From DASREM01 sp035652095 (GTDB lineage: Bacteria; Acidobacteriota; Terriglobia; Terriglobales; Acidobacteriaceae), in assembly GCA_035652095.1 (NCBI GenBank), contig DASREM010000021.1, positions 112,112-176,111 on the forward strand: a stretch of 64,000 nucleotides of DNA, in the 5' to 3' direction. Both the position numbers and the translations under genes were made by a program. Every line of letters begins with the position of its first letter. Positions within the stretch are counted from its first letter, which is position 1. The notes under the pieces are model-generated. The model was not told where the DNA came from, made no database searches, and saw nothing but the letters and a program-made list of their open reading frames with translations. Below are positions 1 to 8,293 of this stretch, one piece after another.

Positions 1-457
1 CTTCGCAGCCCTTCGCCATCGCCAGTTCACTGACCAGCAAGTAGCGCGCGCGCTCCAGCATTTTCTTCTCGCGGAACGACAGCGGCTTGCCCTGGTTCAA
101 TTGCAGCAGGCTTTTGAGCACGACTGCGACTTCCAGTAAAGACCCGGTCCGCATGCGATCGGAGTTTTCCTTGAAACGGTCTTTCCAGTCCGTGCTGCTG
201 TCGCCGTTCACGCCGTCGCTCAGAAATCCGATAATTTTCTGGATTTCTCCATTCTTCACCACTCGCCGCAATCCCACCATGTTCACGTTGTGAAACGGGA
301 TCATCACCTTCAGGCTGCTGGACTTGATTTTGAGAAGGTAAAATTTTTCGACGCTGGCTCCGATGGTCCGGCTGCTGATTTGCTCAATGACGCCGACCCC
401 GTGGTTGGGGTAGACAACTTTGTCCCCGATGTGGAAATTTCCGTCGCTGCTGATCAT
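1..457 (-). CDS. carD: CarD/CdnL-family transcriptional regulator (partial, C-terminus off the left edge)
   Basis: The reverse strand reads from ATG at 457 to the window edge without a stop, giving about 152 residues. The N-terminus (FHIGDKVVYPNHGVGVIEQI) is the RNA-polymerase-interaction fold of the CarD/CdnL/TRCF family. A KVMIPFHN segment follows near residue 50, and then a helical stretch around residues 95-150 typical of the CarD C-terminal DNA-interacting domain. Family members bind the RNA polymerase beta subunit and stabilise open promoter complexes, often at rRNA and housekeeping promoters. The gene is divergent from greA, so two polymerase-binding factors sit side by side. The start was chosen because the family motif begins eight residues after it; no strong Shine-Dalgarno is visible. 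Confidence 0.88.
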   Translation of the reverse strand, partial: MISSDGNFHIGDKVVYPNHGVGVIEQISSRTIGASVEKFYLLKIKSSSLKVMIPFHNVNMVGLRRVVKNGEIQKIIGFLSDGVNGDSSTDWKDRFKENSDRMRTGSLLEVAVVLKSLLQLNQGKPLSFREKKMLERARYLLVSELAMAKGCE

Positions 458-606
458 GAAGAGACACCCAGTAGTGCAGGACAAGAAAGGAACAACACTC
501 TGCTATTTTAGCCAAAGCTGCATAATTAGGCAATTCGGACCGCTATGTCAGCAACTCGCCTTGGGCCTAAATGCTAGAGCGGAAAGCCTCTGCGCCGCTG
601 AAGGTT

Positions 607-612
607 TATAAT
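607..612 (+). promoter_or_regulatory. -10 element of the greA promoter (TATAAT)
   Basis: A perfect TATAAT hexamer lies 11 bp before the greA ATG. No convincing -35 hexamer is found 16-18 bp upstream. If used, transcription would begin only a few bases before the start codon, giving a nearly leaderless message, consistent with the weak Shine-Dalgarno (GAAAG). Confidence 0.4.
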
Positions 613-622
613 CTGTGAAAGC

Positions 623-1102
623 ATGACGGATCAAATCAAGAAGAAATTGCAAGAAGAGATCAACTCGCTGGAGCATGAACTCGCGCACGAGTTGCCGGCG
701 GAATTAAAGAAGGCTGTGGCCCTCGGGGACCTCAGCGAAAACGCCGAATATCACATGGCCAAGCAGCGCCAGGAATTCGTCAAAGCCCGCCTGCGCCAGC
801 TCGGCCGCCGCCTCGCCGACTTGTCCCTCATCAACATGAACAACATTCCCAAGGACAAGGTCGGACTGGGTTCCACGGTCAAGGTCTATGACAATTTCAA
901 AGAAGAAGAGATGGAATACCAGCTGGTGACCAGCGAAGAGTCCGATGTGGCTGCTGGAAAAATTTCCACCACTTCTCCGATCGGCCGCGCTCTACTGAAT
1001 AAGAAAGTCGGCGACACCGCTATCGTCGTCACGCCCAATGGAAAGCGGGAGATGGAAGTCCTGAAGCTCACCACGATTCACGATCAGGCCGCCGCGGAAT
1101 GA
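623..1102 (+). CDS. greA: Transcription elongation factor GreA
   Basis: 159 residues, the usual GreA length. The N-terminal antiparallel coiled coil (about residues 1-75) carries the signature GDLSENAEYH, whose acidic tip enters the polymerase secondary channel and promotes cleavage of the 3' end of backtracked RNA. The C-terminal FKBP-like domain (about 80-155) contains the family segments GSTVKVYD and SPIGRALLNKKVGD. The protein is cytoplasmic. The stop codon overlaps the ATG of the next gene by 4 bp (ATGA), so the two are very likely co-transcribed and translationally coupled. Confidence 0.96.
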   Translation: MTDQIKKKLQEEINSLEHELAHELPAELKKAVALGDLSENAEYHMAKQRQEFVKARLRQLGRRLADLSLINMNNIPKDKVGLGSTVKVYDNFKEEEMEYQLVTSEESDVAAGKISTTSPIGRALLNKKVGDTAIVVTPNGKREMEVLKLTTIHDQAAAE

Positions 1103-1740
1103 GCCACACCTGGACCAGCGCGTTTGGGCGTGCCTGCGGAGTTTTGCTCGATGCCATCGTGCGCTGGCTTGCGCTGGCCCGCATCAATCCCAACGTCCTC
1201 ACATTTCTGGGATTAGTTGTCAATACCGTTGCCGCCCTGCTCTTCGGTTACGCCAACGGAAACAATCAGGCCCGCATGTTCTTTTATGCCGGGTTGGTGA
1301 TCATTGGCTCCGGCTTCTTCGATCTGGTCGATGGCCGCGTGGCGCGCGCCTCCGGTCAGGTCACAAGATTTGGCGGATTTTTTGATTCGGTCATTGACCG
1401 CTACAGCGACGCTTCGCAATTTTTCGGACTGCTTGTTTTCTATGCCCGCGGCGATCGCTTCTTCTATGTCGTGCTGAGCGCGTTCGTGATGGTCAGCGCC
1501 ATCATGGTCAGCTACAGCCGCGCCCGCGCCGAGTCTCTGATCGGTTCCTGCAAAGTCGGGTTCATGGAGCGTCCCGAGCGCCTGGTGCTCATCATCATCG
1601 GAGCTCTGTTTAACCGCATGGCGCCGGTGCTGTGGCTGATCGCCGTGCTCTCGACGATCACCGTGATTCACCGCATCCGCTACACGTGGACTCGTACGGA
1701 AGGTGTGCCCGTCCCCGCCTCTCCTGGACAAGCTGCATAG
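1099..1740 (+). CDS. CDP-alcohol phosphatidyltransferase family membrane enzyme
   Basis: 213 residues with several hydrophobic segments. The family catalytic signature D-x2-DG-x2-AR-x8-G-x3-D-x3-D is intact (DLVDGRVAR, then GGFFDSVID, about residues 75-100), so the metal-binding aspartates needed to transfer a phosphatidyl group from CDP-diacylglycerol to an alcohol are present. The acceptor alcohol (glycerol phosphate, inositol phosphate or other) cannot be read from the sequence. Phosphatidylglycerophosphate or phosphatidylinositol-phosphate synthase are the likeliest roles. It is coupled to greA by a 4-bp overlap and ends just before a hairpin shared with the convergent gene. Confidence 0.87.
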   Translation: MSHTWTSAFGRACGVLLDAIVRWLALARINPNVLTFLGLVVNTVAALLFGYANGNNQARMFFYAGLVIIGSGFFDLVDGRVARASGQVTRFGGFFDSVIDRYSDASQFFGLLVFYARGDRFFYVVLSAFVMVSAIMVSYSRARAESLIGSCKVGFMERPERLVLIIIGALFNRMAPVLWLIAVLSTITVIHRIRYTWTRTEGVPVPASPGQAA

Positions 1741-1796
1741 AGCGCAGTTCCAACTTCGTGATACTTCGTGTCCTTTGTAATTGACCCAAAAGAAAG

Positions 1797-1819
1797 GCGA
1801 GGCCTCTCGAAAGCCTCGC
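1797..1819. terminator. Bidirectional hairpin terminator between convergent genes
   Basis: GCGAGGC (1797-1803) pairs perfectly with GCCTCGC (1813-1819) across a 9-base loop. On the minus strand it is followed by CTTTCTTTT, a usable U-tract. It lies between two genes that end at 1740 (+) and 1846 (-). Confidence 0.6.
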
Positions 1820-1845
1820 ATTTCCAGCCTCTGTCGTTTTCTTAA

Positions 1846-2313
1846 CTAGTCGCGATCGCGGTCGTGATGACGATGCCGGTCGTCCCAGTCATGATGATTT
1901 CGCCGCCAACGGTCGTCGCGATCATGATCGTTACGCCGCCAGCGATCGTCCCAGTCGTGGTCGTTCCGTCGCCAGCGGTCGTCGCGATCTCGGTGATGAC
2001 GTCGCCACCATCCGCGGTCGTCGCGATCGTGATCGCCATCCCCGCGATAGCCGTGGTACCAGCCGTTGTTTCCGTAATACGGATTGTACCAACCGTTGTT
2101 GTAATACCCATGCTCACGGTACCAACGGTCGGTTCGATAATTGCGATCATCGTCCGGGTCCCAACGCCAGTCGGTGCGCACCAGGCGCGCCCGACTTACG
2201 CGGAAATTGACGTCGCGGTTGCTTTCGCTAACGGACTGGCCCCAAGCCACCGAACCCAATCCCACTCCCAGCAGCAACAGCAACATCAACCGGCGCATTA
2301 AGCTTCCACTCAT
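1846..2313 (-). CDS. Secreted Asp/Arg/His/Trp-rich repeat protein of unknown function
   Basis: 155 residues from ATG 2313, which has a good Shine-Dalgarno (GGAGG six bases upstream). The first 25 residues form a Sec signal peptide ending near VAWGQS. A Tyr/Trp/Asn/Gly-rich middle (YNNGWYNPYYGNNGWY) follows, and the last 60 residues are repeats of the type DRDDRWRRNDHDWD, making the tail both highly charged and histidine-rich. Such His/Asp-rich low-complexity tails can bind metal ions or surfaces, but nothing here proves a role. The reverse complement of the repeats also gives a long Val/Pro-rich open frame, which is a by-product of the repeat. A longer upstream ATG at 2469 lacks a signal peptide and was rejected. 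Confidence 0.62.
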   Translation of the reverse strand: MSGSLMRRLMLLLLLGVGLGSVAWGQSVSESNRDVNFRVSRARLVRTDWRWDPDDDRNYRTDRWYREHGYYNNGWYNPYYGNNGWYHGYRGDGDHDRDDRGWWRRHHRDRDDRWRRNDHDWDDRWRRNDHDRDDRWRRNHHDWDDRHRHHDRDRD

Positions 2314-2511
2314 GTTTGACCTCCCGATACCGGCCACTCCGATACACGGGCCACTCATTGAGAGATGCAAACCCTGCAATATTGCGGAAGTTTCGCCCTT
2401 CAGGACACACAGGCCGAGAAGAAAACTTGCCAGCGCAGGCAACCAATCGAAAACCGGCCGCCCTCGCAACCGCCAACGACCCTGCTAGACTATCCAGTCC
2501 ATTTCTCCTGG

Positions 2512-3435
2512 GTGAGGAAGAAATTGAAAACCGATCCGGTCCTGGTAGTGCATGGCGGCGCGTGGGCCATGCCCGATCACATGGTGGAAGCCCATCTGAG
2601 CGGAGTACGCAATGCGATAGCCGCCGGCTGGAACGTGCTTTCGCGTGGTGGCTCCGCGGTAGATGCCTGCGAAGAAGCGGTCGTCATCATGGAAAACGAC
2701 GACACCTTCGATGCCGGGCGCGGCAGCTTTCTGAATCGCGACGGCAAGGTGCAACTCGATGCGCTGATCATGGAGGGGGCAACCCTCCGCGCCGGCGGGG
2801 TTGGCGGGGTCGAGCGCATTGCCAATCCCATTCGCGCCGCGCGAAAGATCTTGAGTGAAAGCCAGCATGTTTATTTTGTCGCCGAAGGCGCCGAGCGTTT
2901 CGCAGCCGAGCACGGCATACCCCTCTGCAACAACGAAGACCTGATCATCCCGCGCGAGATCGAGCGCTTGCGAGAATTCCAGAACAGCGACGCCGAGCAT
3001 TCCAATCACATGTTCGCCCCGGAAATTTCCCACGATACTGTCGGGGCGGTGGCCCTCGACCAGGGTGGCAATCTTGCCGCCGCGACCTCCACAGGAGGCA
3101 CGCTCAACAAGGCTCCCGGCCGTCTTGGCGATTCTTCACTGATCGGATGTGGCTGCTATGCCGACAATCACACCGCGGCCGCCTCGACTACCGGATGGGG
3201 CGAGCCGATCATGAAACTGGTGCTCGCCAAGTGGACGACCGACCGTGTGGCCTCGGGCAACGCCCCCGAGTGGGCCGCCGCGGAAGCCATCGAGTATCTG
3301 AAATCGCGCTTGAACGGACACGGCGGAATCATCCTCCTCGACGCCCGCGGGCGCTTCGGCATATCGCACAACACTCCGCGCATGGCGTGGGCATTCAAGA
3401 CGGTCCGGCAGGAAAACTGCGGCGTGGAGCGCTAA
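2512..3435 (+). CDS. Isoaspartyl peptidase / plant-type L-asparaginase (Ntn hydrolase)
   Basis: About 307 residues from GTG 2512. The N-terminal VLVVHGGAW strand, the GSAVDACEEAVVIMEND segment and the autoprocessing site SHDTVGAVALDQGGNLAAATSTGG-type motif (nucleophilic Thr in HDTVG) are all present. The precursor should cleave itself before that Thr to give alpha and beta subunits that hydrolyse isoaspartyl dipeptides and/or asparagine. No signal peptide is seen with this start, so a cytoplasmic role in clearing isoaspartyl peptides is likeliest. The frame stays open back to an ATG at 2365, but that leader is Gln/Pro/Arg-rich and unlike the family. TTG at 2524, with GAGGAAG before it, is another possible start. 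Confidence 0.86.
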   Translation: MRKKLKTDPVLVVHGGAWAMPDHMVEAHLSGVRNAIAAGWNVLSRGGSAVDACEEAVVIMENDDTFDAGRGSFLNRDGKVQLDALIMEGATLRAGGVGGVERIANPIRAARKILSESQHVYFVAEGAERFAAEHGIPLCNNEDLIIPREIERLREFQNSDAEHSNHMFAPEISHDTVGAVALDQGGNLAAATSTGGTLNKAPGRLGDSSLIGCGCYADNHTAAASTTGWGEPIMKLVLAKWTTDRVASGNAPEWAAAEAIEYLKSRLNGHGGIILLDARGRFGISHNTPRMAWAFKTVRQENCGVER

Positions 3436-3556
3436 GCATCGTAGATAAGGTCTACACACAACTGAGTGCCTGAAAACCTCACACCCGTCCTTCGCATCCA
3501 ATTCCGGTTGCAATTGGGGCGTCTCCCAGCGGGGTGCACGCTGGACTTAGCCGGAG

Positions 3557-4474
3557 GTGCTTACGCGCACCAATAAATATTGGGCCTGCATGGCCGTTTG
3601 TCTTGGCATTTTTCTTGCTTCCGGATGCGGTGGAGGCGGCACGTCTGCTCCCGCACCCAATCCCACACCGCCCCCCAATCCAACCCCGGCTGCGCAGGTC
3701 TCGCATGTGGTCATGGTGGTCGAGGAAAATCACAGCTACAACGAAGTGATTGGCACCTCGGCCATGCCCTATCTCAACAGCCTCGCTTCCAAATATGGAC
3801 TGGCCACTCAGTATTTCGCCAATACCCATCCTTCCATCGGAAATTATTTCGAGCTTACCGCCGGGCAGACCATAACCGGCGACGATTCGTACAGCGCTGC
3901 CGTGACTGCCGACAACATTGTCCGGCAACTGCTCGCCGCCAAGAAAACCTGGAAAGGTTACGCCGAGAGCCTGCCCTCGACCGGGTATACCGGCGGCGAT
4001 GTCTATCCCTACAAGCGCGCGCACTTCCCGCTCTCATATTTTTGCGACGTGGTAAACGACAACACGCAAGTCAGCAACCTGGTGCCGTTCACGCAATTCG
4101 CAACCGATCTCGCCAATGATCAGCTTCCGGACTACTCTCTGGTAGTCCCCGATCTTCTGAACGATGCCCATGACGGCACCCTGACCCAGGCCGACACCTG
4201 GCTGCAAACCAATATTGACCCGCTGCTTTCGAATCCCACCTTTCAGCAGAGCGGGTTGCTCATCATTACCTTCGACGAAGGAGACTCCGCCGATGCAGCC
4301 CATGGCGGCGGACACGTCGTAACAGTGTTGGTGGGCCCGAAAGTCAAACCCGGCGTTCAATCCACTACGTTCCACCAGCACCAGGACGCGCTTGCGCTGG
4401 TTTGCAGCACCTTGGGTATTTCGTCGTGCCCGGGACAAGCCGCGGGGGCCAACGACATGGGCGAGTTCTTCTGA
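3557..4474 (+). CDS. Lipoprotein phosphoesterase (phospholipase C / acid phosphatase family)
   Basis: 305 residues from GTG 3557. A lipoprotein signal (basic start, hydrophobic core, lipobox LASGC with Cys about 29) is followed by a Gly/Pro-rich linker, so the enzyme should be membrane-anchored outside the cytoplasm. The catalytic domain begins HVVMVVEENHSYNEVIG, the metal-binding motif of the phosphoesterase family that includes bacterial phospholipases C and acid phosphatases. A second metal site is in LIITFDEGDSADAAHGGGHV. The GTG start is preferred because it supplies Arg and Lys before the hydrophobic core; ATG 3590 would remove them. The substrate is unknown. Confidence 0.83.
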   Translation: MLTRTNKYWACMAVCLGIFLASGCGGGGTSAPAPNPTPPPNPTPAAQVSHVVMVVEENHSYNEVIGTSAMPYLNSLASKYGLATQYFANTHPSIGNYFELTAGQTITGDDSYSAAVTADNIVRQLLAAKKTWKGYAESLPSTGYTGGDVYPYKRAHFPLSYFCDVVNDNTQVSNLVPFTQFATDLANDQLPDYSLVVPDLLNDAHDGTLTQADTWLQTNIDPLLSNPTFQQSGLLIITFDEGDSADAAHGGGHVVTVLVGPKVKPGVQSTTFHQHQDALALVCSTLGISSCPGQAAGANDMGEFF

Positions 4475-4483
4475 GCCAGGCGA

Positions 4484-4489
4484 TATAAT
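4484..4489 (+). promoter_or_regulatory. Candidate -10 element (TATAAT) before the TMEM175-type gene
   Basis: A perfect TATAAT lies 38 bp before ATG 4528, in the gap after the phosphoesterase gene. No clear -35 box is visible at 16-18 bp. Confidence 0.35.
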
Positions 4490-4527
4490 TCGCAGCTTGG
4501 GGCAGGCACCTTGTCCCATTCCGTCCT

Positions 4528-5238
4528 ATGACTCATACCTTGCTTGCGCCTGAAAAGGATTTCCGCTGGCGGGCCGGGGAGATCACTCGCCTGGAAGCCT
4601 TCTGCGACGTCGTCTTCGGGTTCGCGATCACGTTGCTCGTCGTTTCCCTCGAAGTTCCCCGCAGCTACTCGGAGCTCATGACAGCGATGCGGGGATTCCT
4701 TCCCTTCGCGGTCTGCTTCGCGCAACTGGTCCTGATCTGGTTTACGCATTACCGGCTCTCTCGCCGCTATGGGCTGCAAGATACTTATAGTGTTGTGCTC
4801 AACGTGGTGCTGTTGTTCGTGGTCTTGTTCTACGTGTATCCGCTGAAATTCCTGTTCACCATGCTTTTTGCCGGCGTTACGCATATTGCGGAACTCGAGC
4901 CGGTGCCCGCACTGGCTGCGTCGGTGCTGATGCGCATTTACGCCGCCGGCTTCGCTTCGGTGTTCGCTCTTTTCGTGCTGATGTATCTCCACGCCTACCG
5001 CTTGCGAGGCGCGCTGCAATTGAATGCCGTCGAAGTCTACGAAACCCTCATCTCGCTCCAGGAAAATCTCGCGCTCATGCTGATCGGCGTCGGCTCTTTT
5101 TTCGTTGCTTTCTGGAGTCCCGCCTGGGCGGGGTGGATGTACGCCGCCACCGGACCATTCTTCTGGATTCACGGCGCGGTGATGGGCCGGCGCAAGCGCC
5201 TGTTGGCCTCGCGCGCGAGCGCCGCTTCCCATTCTTGA
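4528..5238 (+). CDS. TMEM175-family (DUF1211) potassium-channel-like membrane protein
   Basis: 236 residues with about six hydrophobic segments. The first (RLEAFCDVVFGFAITLLVVS) matches the TM1 signature of the TMEM175/DUF1211 family, in which bacterial members form tetrameric potassium-selective channels. The canonical Phe-Ser-Asp of that helix is Phe-Cys-Asp here. Bacterial TMEM175 proteins are usually about 200 residues with one six-helix repeat, matching this length. The last residues are basic and cytoplasmic. The gene stands alone with its own candidate promoter. Channel function is inferred from the family. Confidence 0.8.
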   Translation: MTHTLLAPEKDFRWRAGEITRLEAFCDVVFGFAITLLVVSLEVPRSYSELMTAMRGFLPFAVCFAQLVLIWFTHYRLSRRYGLQDTYSVVLNVVLLFVVLFYVYPLKFLFTMLFAGVTHIAELEPVPALAASVLMRIYAAGFASVFALFVLMYLHAYRLRGALQLNAVEVYETLISLQENLALMLIGVGSFFVAFWSPAWAGWMYAATGPFFWIHGAVMGRRKRLLASRASAASHS

Positions 5239-5333
5239 GCAAAGCCGGTTGGCTTCAGTTCTAGTATTCTTGACGGTCAGCGCCGTTTCGAACGGCGCGA
5301 CATGATCCGTAATTCCTTTGCATGGAGGCACTC

Positions 5334-5555
5334 ATGGACGAAATTCCCTCGCTCACCGCCGGTTCGCGCCGGAACGAAGACATCGCTTTGGATCTGATGA
5401 AGTTTGTCGCGATGACCACCGGCTACGGACGCACAACATCTTCGGGAGTGGGCTTCCAGGGCACAGGCGCCGCCGCCAAGCCAGAAGACTACGCCAACCA
5501 TTTACTCGAACTGTATGGCCGGTGCCTGGGCGCGGTGCGCGGCGCCAAGTCCTAG
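5334..5555 (+). CDS. Small conserved-looking protein of unknown function
   Basis: 73 residues from ATG 5334, which has GGAGG five bases upstream; the upstream ATG at 5322 lacks a ribosome site. The sequence begins MDEIPSLTAGSRRNEDIALDLMKFVAM and ends in an amphipathic helix YANHLLELYGRCLGAV. There is no signal peptide, no membrane segment and no motif I recognise. The gap to the preceding gene contains no other frame, and the gene is followed by a hairpin shared with the convergent histone-like gene. Confidence 0.6.
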   Translation: MDEIPSLTAGSRRNEDIALDLMKFVAMTTGYGRTTSSGVGFQGTGAAAKPEDYANHLLELYGRCLGAVRGAKS

Positions 5556-5634
5556 CGGTTCCGCAGATCTTCGACGCGGTTTCGAGGACACGCTCCGACT
5601 GGTTTGCCCGCGAGGGCGCGCCCTAATCAATAAA

Positions 5635-5666
5635 CCCCACTCCCCGCGCCGAGCGAGAGAGTGGGG
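5635..5666. terminator. Hairpin between convergent genes
   Basis: CCCCACTC (5635-5642) pairs perfectly with GAGTGGGG (5659-5666). It lies between genes ending at 5555 (+) and 5689 (-). There is no strong T-tract on the plus strand; the minus-strand side continues into a short T-containing stretch. Confidence 0.45.
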
Positions 5667-5688
5667 CCTGGATTTTGGCTAACCAGCC

Positions 5689-6111
5689 TTAGCGGCGACG
5701 TCCGCCCTTCTTCTTGGAAGAGCTTTTCTTCTTGGACGCCTTCTTGCCGCGACCGCCAGCAGCCTTGCGGCTTGCGGACTTCTTCTTCGCGGCTTTCTTT
5801 GCCGGTGCTTTCTTTGCCTTTTTGGCGGCTTTCTTCGCCGGAGCTTTTTTGGCCGGAGCTTTCTTGGCCGGAGCCTTCTTGGCTGCCTTGCGCGCAGGTT
5901 TTGACCCGCCTCCGCTGCCCCCTCCCCCCATCGGGGCTGGTTCGGATTCTGATTCGACCGGTTCCGGCTCGGAGTCGCCGGCGGGCATCTCGGCTTCTTC
6001 TTCCTCTTCTTCTTCCTCGTAGTCTTCTTCTAGCGAGTCTCCATAAGAGCTGCTGTCGCCGTACTCGTCCATGTCGTCATCACGTAAAAAGAGGGTCTCT
6101 TCAAAGGTCAT
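5689..6111 (-). CDS. Histone-H1-like protein: acidic N-half, Lys/Ala/Pro-rich C-half
   Basis: 140 residues from ATG 6111, preceded by GGAGGAGAA. Residues about 1-55 are strongly acidic, with an unbroken Glu run of about ten. A Gly/Ser linker follows, and then repeats of the kind PAKKAPAKKAAKK run to a basic end rich in Lys, Arg and Ser. The basic half resembles the tail of eukaryotic linker histones and of bacterial H1-like proteins such as Hc1 or AlgP, which bind DNA through charge and compact it. The acidic half could shield the basic half or recruit partners. This is inferred from composition only. The upstream ATG at 6186 has no ribosome site and was rejected. Confidence 0.72.
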   Translation of the reverse strand: MTFEETLFLRDDDMDEYGDSSSYGDSLEEDYEEEEEEEEAEMPAGDSEPEPVESESEPAPMGGGGSGGGSKPARKAAKKAPAKKAPAKKAPAKKAAKKAKKAPAKKAAKKKSASRKAAGGRGKKASKKKSSSKKKGGRRR

Positions 6112-6217
6112 TTCTCCTCCAGAATTCCGGCTGCGCTGGGCGCCGGGACGCTGCGCAACGAATGCGCTACGGAAATAAAAAGACAACTAAATCCTCGTCT
6201 TCGTTGAACGGCGCGCG

Positions 6218-6223
6218 ATTATA
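6218..6223 (-). promoter_or_regulatory. Candidate -10 element for the histone-like gene
   Basis: Read on the minus strand this is TATAAT, about 107 bp before the start at 6111. No clear -35 hexamer is present. The 283 bp between the histone-like start and the mltD stop contain no other feature I can support. Confidence 0.35.
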
Positions 6224-6394
6224 GCATAGGGAAAATTCGCGATGCAGTAACTTGCAGATGTGCGCATCGGCTTTTTTCCCCGCGCACAAACTGTACCGCT
6301 TTATCGCTCAGATGCAAACACGAACATCGGGAAAGTGGCTTGCAAGAGGAAGGCCTGGCCCCGTTCCGGAATGAATCTCAAACTGAGCGGAGGC

Positions 6395-8293
6395 TTACTT
6401 TACGTCCCGGATGACCAGGACCATCCCTGGCCGAAGGGTCGCCAGGTTGCCGTTATCGCGGCGCAGGGCGGCCACGGTGGTGTGATGCGTGCTCGCAATG
6501 GAGGTCAAAGTTTCCCCCGGCTGCACTTTGTGGCGCGACGGGATTTTGCCGCTGGCCGTCTGCAACTTCTTTCCTGAGCGCGATTTGGAAGCCGCCACTA
6601 CTCTCATCTCGCTGGCATTGGGAGTCACCGGCAGGTGCACATACAAAACCTTGCGTCCCTGTACGCTGTCGCCCTTCAGGTGGTTCCAGCGGCGGACCAT
6701 GGCCGACGGTACGCCGAAATTGTCAGCTACGCGCTGCACCGTATCGCCCTTCCGAACCTTGTACCGGGTCGCGACCCGCGAATAGCTCGCCTGTTCGGTC
6801 GCAGGATGCTTGCCGGGAGCAACCGGGATAATGAGCTTGCTGTCAGCCTGAATTTCCTGATCTTCGAGATTGTTGGCCTGCGCAATGGCTTGCGGGGTAG
6901 TGCGATAGGCTCGCGCAATAGACGCCAGCGTGTCTCCCGGAGCCACCTTGTGATACCGCCACCACACCCGCATGTCCGGCGGAATGGAGTTGATGGCGCT
7001 TAGATAACGATCCTTGGTTCCCAGCGGCAGGTGCAGTTCAAACTCATCATTCTTCGGAGTGGTAAGCCGCAGCAGGCTGGGGTTCAGGTCTTGCAGGTCG
7101 CTGGCGGATGCTTCCACACACTCGGCGACCAGGCGAAGGTCCACAGGATAGTTGATCTTTACCGTGTCGTACGGTAACGGCTTTTCGGTGACGATGTTCT
7201 CCAGCCCGTACTGGGCAGGGTTCTTCGCCATGATGGTCACGGCGATAATGATAGGAACGTAGTTGCGAGTCTCCCGCGGGAGCACATCCCGGCGGTAGAG
7301 TTCCCAGAAATCCGCGTAGCCGGTCCGCTTCACCGCCTGCTGCACCGTGCCCGGGCCCGAATTGTAGGCGGCCATCGCGAGATACCAATCGCCAAACTGG
7401 TTGTAGAGGTCTTTCAGGTGACGGGCAGCCGCCCGCGTTGCTTTCTCCGGATCCTGGCGGTCGTCTACCCACCAACTCCGTTCCAGGCCGTATCCCTTGG
7501 CCCGGCTCGACATGAACTGCCACATGCCTCGCGCGCCCGCGCGCGAGACGGCCAGAGGATGGAACCCGGACTCGGCTTGCGCCAGGTAAATCAAATCCTG
7601 CGGAACGCCCTCTTCCTTCAGGATCCGCTCGATCATCTCGCGGTAGCGTCCCTGCCGTGCCAGGGCGCGTTCCAGGGTGCCTCGTCCGCGAGTCGAGAAG
7701 TAATTGATATAGCCGGCGACCTGGTCTGTCATCATCAGCGGCAGGTCCGAGTGCGTACTCTTGACCTCGGCCTCGGCCGTCGCCTTGATGTTCTGATCCA
7801 CCGGGTAGGTCACTTCGTTGGCCTCGTCAATCGGCGCCGGTTCCGATTTCTGCTCGCTGAACCCGTCGCCTTCCTGCAGAGCCTGCAACTCGAGGCCGTT
7901 TACGCCATCCAGTACGCGGTCAAATTCCTTCTGCAGACGATCATCGGAGCGGATTTCCAGCGGGCTGCCCAGCAGCAGGTCGAAAGCTTTATCGAAACTC
8001 TGCTTGGCCGCTTCCAGATGCCCGGCTTTGTAGTTCTGCTGTCCCAGGGAATATTCCGACTCCACTCGCGCGATGAGTTCCGCCACGGGATCGGGTTTGG
8101 GTTCCGGTTGCGCGGAGGGTACTGGCTTTGGAGATCCCACGGCGACTTTGGGGACCGCCGCCACCGTCATTGCGGGAGCCGCGGCCTGCCGCGCCGGCAA
8201 AAGCGGCGCCGGATGCTGGTTGCTTTGGCAGGCGACGCTCATCAGGCCGGCACAGAGTGGCGCAATGAGACGGTAAACCCTCTTGATCTCCAT
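6395..8293 (-). CDS. mltD: Membrane-bound lytic murein transglycosylase D with three LysM domains
   Basis: 632 residues. A lipoprotein signal ends at MSVAC (Cys22), predicting lipid anchorage. A Pro-rich linker and a helical region (about 75-140) precede the SLT domain at about residues 220-340, with the catalytic glutamate in YLAQAESGF (Glu241) and the GMWQFM motif just after. Three LysM domains follow, starting at HKVAPGDTL, YKVRKGDTV and HKVQPGETL, the last reaching the C-terminus. LysM domains bind peptidoglycan glycans. The SLT domain cleaves the MurNAc-GlcNAc bond to leave a 1,6-anhydro end. Domain order and length match MltD. The gene is monocistronic and faces away from the sigma-54 activator. 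Confidence 0.95.
   Translation of the reverse strand: MEIKRVYRLIAPLCAGLMSVACQSNQHPAPLLPARQAAAPAMTVAAVPKVAVGSPKPVPSAQPEPKPDPVAELIARVESEYSLGQQNYKAGHLEAAKQSFDKAFDLLLGSPLEIRSDDRLQKEFDRVLDGVNGLELQALQEGDGFSEQKSEPAPIDEANEVTYPVDQNIKATAEAEVKSTHSDLPLMMTDQVAGYINYFSTRGRGTLERALARQGRYREMIERILKEEGVPQDLIYLAQAESGFHPLAVSRAGARGMWQFMSSRAKGYGLERSWWVDDRQDPEKATRAAARHLKDLYNQFGDWYLAMAAYNSGPGTVQQAVKRTGYADFWELYRRDVLPRETRNYVPIIIAVTIMAKNPAQYGLENIVTEKPLPYDTVKINYPVDLRLVAECVEASASDLQDLNPSLLRLTTPKNDEFELHLPLGTKDRYLSAINSIPPDMRVWWRYHKVAPGDTLASIARAYRTTPQAIAQANNLEDQEIQADSKLIIPVAPGKHPATEQASYSRVATRYKVRKGDTVQRVADNFGVPSAMVRRWNHLKGDSVQGRKVLYVHLPVTPNASEMRVVAASKSRSGKKLQTASGKIPSRHKVQPGETLTSIASTHHTTVAALRRDNGNLATLRPGMVLVIRDVK

Noticed and set aside
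1864..2301. Plus-strand Val/Pro/Ile-rich frame opposite the repeat protein
   Set aside because: It is the reverse complement of the Asp/Arg/His codon repeats. The minus strand has the ribosome site and signal peptide.
4357..5331. 324-codon minus-strand frame opposite the TMEM175-type gene
   Set aside because: It spans the end of one clear gene and all of another on the opposite strand, is His/Gln/Arg-rich and has no recognisable fold.
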